A DNA stretch of 8,957 nt from JBAYNW01 sp041678605. GTDB taxonomy: Bacteria > Cyanobacteriota > Vampirovibrionia > Gastranaerophilales > Gastranaerophilaceae. Of this stretch, positions 1 to 5,027 are shown one piece after another. The stretch covers positions 1 through 8,957 of the forward strand of contig JBAYNW010000045.1 in the NCBI GenBank assembly GCA_041678605.1. The letters are read 5' to 3'. Position numbers and translations under genes: made by a program. Within the stretch, counting starts at the first letter, position 1; each line of letters starts with the position of its first letter. Under the pieces are notes generated by a model. That model saw only the letters and a program-made list of their open reading frames with translations. It had not been told where the DNA came from and searched no databases.

Positions 1-49
1 TCTCCTTTAGAATTTGCCTAATTTGTTCTTTTGTAAAAATCGTTTTCAT
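1..49 (-). CDS. Partial CDS, N-terminal 16 codons only (possible HTH/transposase-like start)
   Basis: An ATG at 49-47 on the minus strand opens a frame that runs off the left edge, encoding MKTIFTKEQIRQILKE. A good ribosome binding site, AAAGGAG at 64-58, lies 8 nt upstream, which makes this a credible gene start although only 16 residues are visible. The pattern F-T-x-E-Q-I-x-x-I-L-K-E resembles the first helix of IS3-family OrfA helix-turn-helix proteins (typically FTEEQI..ILKEAE), but 16 residues cannot establish that. The gene diverges from everything to its right, and the DNA upstream of it is AT-rich and then enters the heptad repeat. Product otherwise unknown. Confidence 0.6.
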   Translation of the reverse strand, partial: MKTIFTKEQIRQILKE

Positions 50-120
50 TTTAATGTCTCCTTTACTTAAAATATATTACTACATTTCTTTCAAGTTTCA
101 TTAAAATTTCTTAAGGTCTC

Positions 121-210
121 AAAAAATTAAAACTTTTCTTTTCCCGTTTCTCTTCTCACCTCTCACATCTCACGTCTCACGTTTTCCCCTTCCCTGTTCT
201 CTGTTCTCTA
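121..210 (-). repeat. Heptad-periodic intergenic repeat, copy C (inverted relative to the right-hand copies)
   Basis: Read on the minus strand, 180-153 is four 7-nt units: GTGAGAC, GTGAGAT, GTGAGAG, GTGAGAA. They continue in register with GAGAAAC and GGGAAAA, and then an A/T run. Upstream on the same strand lie two AGAGAAC units and AGGGAAG. Positions 188-121 match 8840-8907 in opposite orientation with 2 mismatches over 68 nt. No coding potential is seen. It fills the gap between the partial gene at the left edge and the terminator of the orphan gene. Confidence 0.85.
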
Positions 211-246
211 AAAGAGTCGGCGGTGCTTTAGCACCGCCGACTCTTT
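211..246 (-). terminator. GC-rich hairpin, probable Rho-independent terminator of the 125-aa gene
   Basis: A perfect 16-bp stem, AAAGAGTCGGCGGTGC at 211-226 against its complement at 231-246, encloses a TTTA loop. It lies 25 nt beyond the stop codon of the minus-strand gene at 272-649. On that strand the stem ends in TTT plus one further T, a short U-tract. The stem is strong, so termination is likely even though the U-run is brief. Confidence 0.8.
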
Positions 247-271
247 GGGGGGTTGTTATTATTTATAAGCC

Positions 272-649
272 TTACGCTTCGTCGTTAACTTGTTTAAGAA
301 CCACAGCCATCTTTGCGGCTTCGGAAATATTTGCTCCTGCAAATTCTTCATCAAATGCTTTTAAGCCTTCGGCGACTTTATCTTCAAAGCTTGCCATAAA
401 TGACGCTATTCTTTTTGAACTTTCCTCATCCACATATTTTGAAGGGTCAACCGTTTTTGGAGTGACAGAAGCCGCCGACTGTGCCATAAAGTCCAAGACT
501 TTGTCTGCCGATACAGGAGCTTTTTCGCTGCCTGCTGCACCTATTTCCGGTTCTTTCGCTTCTTTTTTGTCTGCTTTTGATTTTGAACTAAAATTTACCG
601 CAGAACCTATTCCTTGCGTGTTTACGTCAATCGGTCTAATATATGTCAT
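272..649 (-). CDS. Orphan 125-aa protein, disordered N-terminus and helical C-terminus
   Basis: I do not recognise this protein. The ATG at 649-647 has AGGAG at 662-658 with 8-nt spacing. A GTG directly upstream (652-650) would add one residue but sits closer to the RBS. There is no signal peptide and no membrane segment. Residues about 1-60 are rich in Lys, Ala, Glu, Ser and Pro and look disordered. From about residue 65 (DPSKYVDEESSKRI) to the end, the chain is charged and helix-prone, with the segment SFEDKVAEGLKAFDEEF giving a heptad-like amphipathic pattern. It is cytoplasmic by composition. It is monocistronic, with its own hairpin terminator, and divergent from the NTF2-like gene. The clean RBS, the terminator and a full-length frame all argue that it is real. 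It has no Cys and no recognisable catalytic motif. Confidence 0.8.
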   Translation of the reverse strand: MTYIRPIDVNTQGIGSAVNFSSKSKADKKEAKEPEIGAAGSEKAPVSADKVLDFMAQSAASVTPKTVDPSKYVDEESSKRIASFMASFEDKVAEGLKAFDEEFAGANISEAAKMAVVLKQVNDEA

Positions 650-743
650 CACCGTTTCTCCTGTTTGTTTTTTATCTCACTCACTTTATATCGGTTAATG
701 TTTTAATTATCTTTAGGGAAAAGTCATATATTTGCGGTAATTA

Positions 744-772
744 TTTACATTCTGTAATATTAAAATTATTAA
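744..772 (+). promoter_or_regulatory. Candidate promoter for the NTF2-like gene
   Basis: TTTACA (744-749) and TATTAA (767-772) are spaced 17 nt apart, leaving a leader of about 80 nt before the ATG at 862. The region is so AT-rich that other pairs score similarly. A second pair, TTTACA 813-818 and TAAAAT 837-842, would start transcription inside the ribosome binding site and is less likely. Confidence 0.3.
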
Positions 773-861
773 ATTTTGATTTTATAGTAATTTGTCGGAT
801 AAAAAACAATTTTTTACAAGTTAATGTTTTTTATGTTAAAATTTTTTGGGGAGGAAAATTC

Positions 862-1326
862 ATGAAAAAACTTTTATTAACACTTATTGTATTAATGTTT
901 GGTCTGGGCGTGTTCGCCGCAGATCAAGATGATGCTTTGGGGTTTTTTAACAGCTTTGTCAGTACTTCAAACAGCTATAGCCCCGCTTTGCTAAACATGT
1001 ATTCCGACAATGCAAAAATTATAAGGCAGGTTGTCAAGCCTAACGGACAACTTGTTAACGTTCCTTTTTCAATTAATGATTATCGAAAGCAGCTGAGTTT
1101 AAGTTCAAAACTCGCCAGAATGAGGGGATATAAAAATTACTACTCTGATATTAACGTGACAAAAGTTGCAAACGGGTATAGAATAGAATCAATGAGAAAG
1201 CCTTCCCTGAGCGATTACAAACTAAAAAGCTCCATGGTGGTTCAAAAACAGGCAAACGGAAAGTGGCTCATCGTCGAAGAATTAATGCAGACAAAAGAAC
1301 AAATTTTCTTAAAATATGCTAAATGA
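862..1326 (+). CDS. Small exported NTF2-like (SnoaL-type fold) protein, 154 aa
   Basis: The start is the ATG at 862, with a very strong GGGGAGGA at 848-855 and 6-nt spacing. The frame is open further upstream, but that extension has no RBS and no protein-like sequence. Residues 1-19 form a Sec signal peptide: MKK, a hydrophobic stretch to Leu15, then Val-Phe-Ala with probable cleavage before Ala20. The mature protein of about 135 aa opens with DDALGFFNSFV, followed by LLNMYSDNAKIIR, then a strand-rich second half ending GKWLIVEELMQTKEQ. This order (helix pair with FF..., Y-x-x-x-A-x-I, then paired strands) suggests a nuclear-transport-factor-2-like fold; this is inference from pattern, not a family hit. 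No catalytic residues can be assigned. It lies 42 nt ahead of aroC with no terminator between, so read-through into aroC is possible. Confidence 0.8.
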   Translation: MKKLLLTLIVLMFGLGVFAADQDDALGFFNSFVSTSNSYSPALLNMYSDNAKIIRQVVKPNGQLVNVPFSINDYRKQLSLSSKLARMRGYKNYYSDINVTKVANGYRIESMRKPSLSDYKLKSSMVVQKQANGKWLIVEELMQTKEQIFLKYAK

Positions 1327-1350
1327 CAAAGTTGTCGACGAAGCAATCCA
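1325..1350 (+). repeat. Degenerate remnant of the REP/MITE-like repeat in the aroC leader
   Basis: GACAA-AG-TTGTC (1325-1336) is followed by GACGAAGCAATCCAA-like sequence. It aligns with the intact element at 8703-8723 (AAAGTT..CGACG..GCAATCCAA). The left edge overlaps the stop codon of the NTF2-like gene, and the right edge lies 8 nt before the AAGGAG of aroC. It is probably an internally deleted relic; it is short, so chance similarity is possible. Confidence 0.45.
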
Positions 1351-1368
1351 ATAAAATAAAGGAGAATT

Positions 1369-2442
1369 ATGCTGAGTAATTTTAGATTTTTGACATCCGG
1401 CGAATCTCACGGCAAGTGCCTAAACGGGATAATAGACGGGATTCCTGCCGGATTTGAAATAGATTTGGGTTTTATCAACCTTGAGCTTAAACGCCGGCAA
1501 GAAGGCTATGGCCGTGGGGATAGAATGAAAATCGAAGCGGATGAAGTCGAGATTAAGTCCGGTGTCAGATTTGGCAAAACAACAGGTGCTCCTGTCTGTC
1601 TGGAAATCAAAAATAAAGATTTTGAAAGTTGGAAAACAGTTATAAGTGTCGAAAAGCTTTCAACTCAAGAAAATGAAAAGTCTTTTACAACGCCCCGTCC
1701 GGGACACGCTGATTTTGCGGGTGCAATAAAATATGATTTAAAAGATTTGAGGGATGTCCTTGAACGCTCAAGTGCCAGAAAAACAGCCATGGATGTCGCG
1801 ATAGGTGCAATTGCCAAACAAATTTTGAAAGAGTTCGGCATAACCGGCTCGTCTCAAATAATTCATATTGCGGGAGAAAATGAAGAGGACAAAATCAGGA
1901 AAAAAATTAAACTTGCTAAGGAACAGGGCGACACCCTCGGCGGGAAATTTGAAATTGTGTTTAAAAATTTACCGGTAGGGCTGGGTTCACATGTCCAATG
2001 GGACAGAAAGCTTGACGGGCTTGTATCTCAGGCGGTTATGAGTATTCCGGCAGTTAAGGCCGTAGAAATAGGGCTGGGTGTTAGGTCGGGCGAGGTCTTG
2101 GGAAGCAATATGCATGATGAAATATTTTTTAAAGGCGGAAAATATTTTAGAAACACAAACAATTCCGGCGGGATTGAGGGCGGCATGACAAACGGTGAAA
2201 ATTTGGTCGTAAAGGCCACAATGAAACCTATTCCCACATTAAAAAAACCGCTTTTGACAATAGATTTCAAAGATAATTCTGAGGCCGAGGCCCAATTTGA
2301 ACGCTCCGACGTTTGTGCGGTTTTTTCCTGTGCCATTGTAGCGGAAGCAATGGTTGCGTGCGTTTTGGCGGATGCCTTTTTGGACAAATTCGGCAAAGAT
2401 AATTTTTCTCAAATAAAGAATAGTTACTCAAATTCAAAATGA
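1369..2442 (+). CDS. aroC: Chorismate synthase
   Basis: Chorismate synthase converts 5-enolpyruvylshikimate-3-phosphate to chorismate using reduced FMN, the last step of the shikimate pathway, in the cytoplasm. The 357-aa length is typical. Family signatures appear in order: GESHG at 11-15 with the conserved His14, RRQEGYGRGDRM at 42-53, RPGHAD at 110-115, RSSARKTA at 133-140, the HVQWDRKLD/SIPAVKAVEIG block at about 208-234, NNSGGIEGG at 264-272 and RSD at 312-314. The motif after RSD reads VCAVFSCAIVAEAM rather than the common CVVPRAVPVAEAM, so the usual Pro-Arg is absent; similar divergent forms occur in some lineages. The start has AAGGAG at 1359-1364. The stop TGA provides part of the GAGG ribosome binding site of aroK, indicating translational coupling. 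Confidence 0.97.
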   Translation: MLSNFRFLTSGESHGKCLNGIIDGIPAGFEIDLGFINLELKRRQEGYGRGDRMKIEADEVEIKSGVRFGKTTGAPVCLEIKNKDFESWKTVISVEKLSTQENEKSFTTPRPGHADFAGAIKYDLKDLRDVLERSSARKTAMDVAIGAIAKQILKEFGITGSSQIIHIAGENEEDKIRKKIKLAKEQGDTLGGKFEIVFKNLPVGLGSHVQWDRKLDGLVSQAVMSIPAVKAVEIGLGVRSGEVLGSNMHDEIFFKGGKYFRNTNNSGGIEGGMTNGENLVVKATMKPIPTLKKPLLTIDFKDNSEAEAQFERSDVCAVFSCAIVAEAMVACVLADAFLDKFGKDNFSQIKNSYSNSK

Positions 2443-2448
2443 GGCAAA

Positions 2449-2997
2449 ATGGAAGAGGAAATTTTTAACAGAAATATTGTGTTAACAGGCATGTCGGGAG
2501 CCGGAAAAACTTATATCGGCAAAAAATTGGCCAAACTTTTGGCTCATTTTGTGTACTTTGACATTGATGAAAAAATCGAAGAAAAAACATGCTTGACGAT
2601 TTCAGAAATTTTTGAAAAATATTCCGAAGGTTATTTCAGAGGACTTGAAAATGAAATGATAAAAGAAATTTCTCAAGGCAAAAACCAAATAATTTCAATC
2701 GGCGGAGGTGCTTTTGAAAATCCCGAAAACATAAAAAATTTGAAACAAAACGGAATTGTTTTTTATTTGAAAGCACCGGCTAAAGAACTTTTTAACAGAG
2801 TCGAAAACGAAACCCACCGTCCGCTCTTGAATGAAAACTTTTCACTCAAAACTATTGAGAACATGTTGAAGAAAAGAGAAAAAAATTATCTGAAGGCGGA
2901 TTTTGTAATTGACACAAACCAAAAACAGGCTTATACTATTCTGGATGATATTTTGAAAGGGTATGAAGATTATGTTAAAAGAAAAATTTTGTGTTGA
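2449..2997 (+). CDS. aroK: Shikimate kinase
   Basis: Shikimate kinase phosphorylates shikimate at the 3-hydroxyl with ATP, step 5 of the pathway. The protein is 182 aa, normal for the family. The P-loop is GMSGAGKT at residues 14-21. The shikimate-binding region has the Asp pair D38/D40 in FDIDEKIEE and Arg64 in GYFRGLE, followed by SIGGGAF (GGG 85-87), the lid motif RPLL at 124-127 and R143 in KKREKNYLKAD. All key residues are present, so the enzyme should be active. The gene begins 6 nt after aroC. Its GAGG at 2441-2444 overlaps the aroC stop, leaving only 4 nt to the ATG. Its last 26 nt overlap the start of aroB. The symbol aroK is used generically; aroL versus aroK cannot be told apart here. 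Confidence 0.96.
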   Translation: MEEEIFNRNIVLTGMSGAGKTYIGKKLAKLLAHFVYFDIDEKIEEKTCLTISEIFEKYSEGYFRGLENEMIKEISQGKNQIISIGGGAFENPENIKNLKQNGIVFYLKAPAKELFNRVENETHRPLLNENFSLKTIENMLKKREKNYLKADFVIDTNQKQAYTILDDILKGYEDYVKRKILC

Positions 2998-4045
2998 AAT
3001 TTCCCCTGACAAAAAATATCCGATTTTTATCGGGGTTGACCTGATTGAAAATCTCGAAAAGAAGATTTTTGAACATACCGATGCAAATAAAATTCTCATT
3101 GTTATCAGCGAAAAAGTGGAAAAATTATACGGCAAAAAATTAAACTTCAAAAACAGTGTGAAGTTTGTCCTCAAGGATGGAGAAATCCAAAAGAACTTCA
3201 GAAATTATCAGAAAATTTTGGATTTTGCACTAAAAAACCGGTTTGAGAGAAAAGATGCGATTATTGCAATCGGCGGCGGAGTAGTGGGAGATATCGCAGG
3301 CTTTGCAGCTTCAACGTATTTGAGAGGAATTGATTTTATTCAAATTCCGACGACTTTGCTTGCCTGCGTAGATTCATCTGTCGGCGGGAAAGTCGGGATT
3401 AACACGAATTTTGGCAAAAATACAGTCGGGGCGTTTTATCAGCCAAAGGCTGTTTTTTGCAACCTTAATTTTCTGAAAACACTTGATGAACGGCAGTTTA
3501 AGACCGGCTTGGCGGAAGTTTTAAAATATGCATTTATACAGCAAAATTGTCCCTGTGAAGTCAAGATTGGTTTATTTGATTTCCTGATGAAAAACTCTGA
3601 TAAAATATTGACGCGTGACGATAAAACTCTGGCAAAACTGGTGGAAGTTTCGCTTAAATTAAAAACTTCAGTGGTGGCAAAAGATGAGAAAGAAGAAGGT
3701 TTAAGGAAAATTCTTAACTTCGGACACACGTATGGCCATGCGGCGGAAAAAATTACTAACTATAAAAAATATACCCACGGTGAAGCTGTTGCTATGGGCA
3801 TGGATTTTGCAGTTTCACTGGCATTTAAAAAAGGATTAATTGATGAAGATTACAAAAATCAGTCACTTGAGCTTATTAAAAAATACGGTTTGGTTAAGAA
3901 AACGCACAAATTTAATCAAAAAAAACTGATTGATTTGATGAAATCGGATAAAAAAGTTGAAAAAGGTGAAATAAATTTCATTTTGCCGACGGGAAAAACT
4001 GCGGTTAAATCTTTTAGCGTTAAGCCAGACGATTTGATGATTTGA
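2972..4045 (+). CDS. aroB: 3-Dehydroquinate synthase
   Basis: AroB cyclises DAHP to 3-dehydroquinate, step 2 of the shikimate pathway, using NAD and a divalent metal, usually Zn. The start chosen is the ATG at 2972 (357 aa), which places AAAGG (2956-2960) 11 nt upstream. An ATG at 2963 (360 aa, starting MKIM) is also possible but sits almost on that RBS. Motifs (357-aa numbering) are GGGVVGDIAGFAASTYLRG at about 101-119 for NAD, PTTLLACVDSSVGGKVGIN at about 126-144, GLAEVLKYA with metal ligand E182, LNFGHTYGH with metal ligand H252, and HGEAVAMGM with metal ligand H269. All ligands are intact. The gene overlaps aroK by 26 nt, so the two are translationally coupled. It ends 60 nt before the convergent phosphoesterase gene. 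Confidence 0.96.
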   Translation: MLKEKFCVEISPDKKYPIFIGVDLIENLEKKIFEHTDANKILIVISEKVEKLYGKKLNFKNSVKFVLKDGEIQKNFRNYQKILDFALKNRFERKDAIIAIGGGVVGDIAGFAASTYLRGIDFIQIPTTLLACVDSSVGGKVGINTNFGKNTVGAFYQPKAVFCNLNFLKTLDERQFKTGLAEVLKYAFIQQNCPCEVKIGLFDFLMKNSDKILTRDDKTLAKLVEVSLKLKTSVVAKDEKEEGLRKILNFGHTYGHAAEKITNYKKYTHGEAVAMGMDFAVSLAFKKGLIDEDYKNQSLELIKKYGLVKKTHKFNQKKLIDLMKSDKKVEKGEINFILPTGKTAVKSFSVKPDDLMI

Positions 4046-4054
4046 GAGAAGATT

Positions 4055-4091
4055 GAACAGCTTTCAGTTGAAAGGGTTAAGGGTTCTGTTC
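4055..4091. terminator. Weak inverted repeat between convergent genes
   Basis: GAACAG (4055-4060) and CTGTTC (4086-4091) enclose a small hairpin, CTTTC-AGTT-GAAAG at 4061-4074. It is the only structure in the 60-nt gap between aroB and the convergent phosphoesterase gene and could act in both directions. No U-tract follows on either strand, so a terminator function is tentative. Confidence 0.3.
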
Positions 4092-4105
4092 CCTCGTTCA
4101 TATTT

Positions 4106-4939
4106 TCACTCCGCATGCCGGAGCCGTGTATAAATCTGGCAATCATTTTTGTTTTTTAGAGAAATCTCAATTATTTTGTAATTATGCGGCGGTTCAACAA
4201 GTGCGGGAGTACTTACGTGGTAAATTCCATCCCGCTTGACTTCTCCGTTAGCATGGTAGTGGCCCGAAAAAATCGCAATTACATTGGAATGTTTTTTGAG
4301 TATAGCTTCATAGTCTTTCACGTTATAAGTTGTGTGGGTGCGGTTATAATAAGGTGCGACGATAGGAAAATGCTGGAAAATTACGACTTTCTCCCGCTTG
4401 TATTTAGTCAATTGTTTATCAAGCCATTTCAAAGTATCCTTTTTGTAGTACCCTGCGGGGCCGGGGATGACCTCTTTTGCACCATCTACAACCAGAAATA
4501 CCAGACCGTTTTTCCTGAACACGTAGTTTGCACTTCCCGGTTTGCAGCTTTTGGAATACTTGCGTACAATTGCCATATATTCTTGTTTATCAAGCTTTTG
4601 TGACTTAAAAACTTCGTGGTTTCCGATTACAATATAATAAGGAATGTTAAGTTTGTTTGCTAATGTTAAGAATGATTTCAAGTCTGCACAATTCGCTGTA
4701 TCTATGTTGTCACCGGTAAAGACAACAAAATCAACATTTGGAACGGAGTTTATATCTTTTATTGTCTTTTCTAAAACACTCTGGGAATTTTCAACTTCCT
4801 TTTGGGTATATTCCTCTCCAATGGATGAATAGTGGGAATCCGTGACCTGTATGAACTTTATATCCTTTGCAAAAACACTTTGTGTAAAAAAGACAGCGAA
4901 CAACAAAAAAATAAAATTTAATCTAAATAAAAATTTCAT
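4106..4939 (-). CDS. Exported calcineurin-like metallophosphoesterase, 277 aa
   Basis: This protein has all motifs of the calcineurin-like phosphoesterase fold, which binds two metal ions and hydrolyses phosphomono- or diesters: D34-x-H36 (TDSH), G76-D77 (FTGDNID), G106-N-H-E109, H190 (FQHFP) and G226-H-Y-H229. The N-terminus (MKFLFR, then a hydrophobic run ending SVFA, residues 1-24) is a Sec signal peptide, so the enzyme acts outside the cytoplasm; no lipobox Cys follows. The ATG at 4939 is chosen because the signal peptide starts there. The frame is open up to 5125, but that would overlap the neighbouring gene. The AAGGAG at 4959-4954 is 14 nt away, longer than usual. The substrate cannot be told from sequence; relatives include purple-acid-phosphatase-like and Icc/CpdA-like enzymes. 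It is divergent from the glycosyltransferase gene and convergent with aroB. Confidence 0.9.
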   Translation of the reverse strand: MKFLFRLNFIFLLFAVFFTQSVFAKDIKFIQVTDSHYSSIGEEYTQKEVENSQSVLEKTIKDINSVPNVDFVVFTGDNIDTANCADLKSFLTLANKLNIPYYIVIGNHEVFKSQKLDKQEYMAIVRKYSKSCKPGSANYVFRKNGLVFLVVDGAKEVIPGPAGYYKKDTLKWLDKQLTKYKREKVVIFQHFPIVAPYYNRTHTTYNVKDYEAILKKHSNVIAIFSGHYHANGEVKRDGIYHVSTPALVEPPHNYKIIEISLKNKNDCQIYTRLRHAE

Positions 4940-4974
4940 GGTATTGCCAAAATCTCCTTCACGTGCTAAACTAC

Positions 4975-4991
4975 TTATAATAAAATTATAA
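4975..4991. promoter_or_regulatory. Symmetric divergent -10 region, TTATAAT-AAA-ATTATAA
   Basis: A perfect 7-3-7 palindrome carries a consensus TATAAT on each strand: 4976-4981 reading right toward the glycosyltransferase, and 4990-4985 reading left toward the phosphoesterase. The leftward box is preceded by TG one base away (TGTTATAAT), an extended -10. Predicted starts are near 4988 and 4978, giving leaders of about 40 nt each way. No good -35 is visible on either side. The two polymerase sites overlap, so the promoters should exclude each other. Confidence 0.55.
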
Positions 4992-5027
4992 CATGAAAAG
5001 GTTAGAGCAATTTCGGAAGGAGCATTT

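Noticed and set aside
643..861. Upstream extension of the NTF2-like protein frame
   Set aside because: It lies in AT-rich intergenic DNA with no RBS, while the ATG at 862 has an excellent RBS and begins a signal peptide.
4975..4991. PerR box
   Set aside because: Half sites match but the spacer is 3 nt instead of 1, and both halves are fully explained as -10 boxes.
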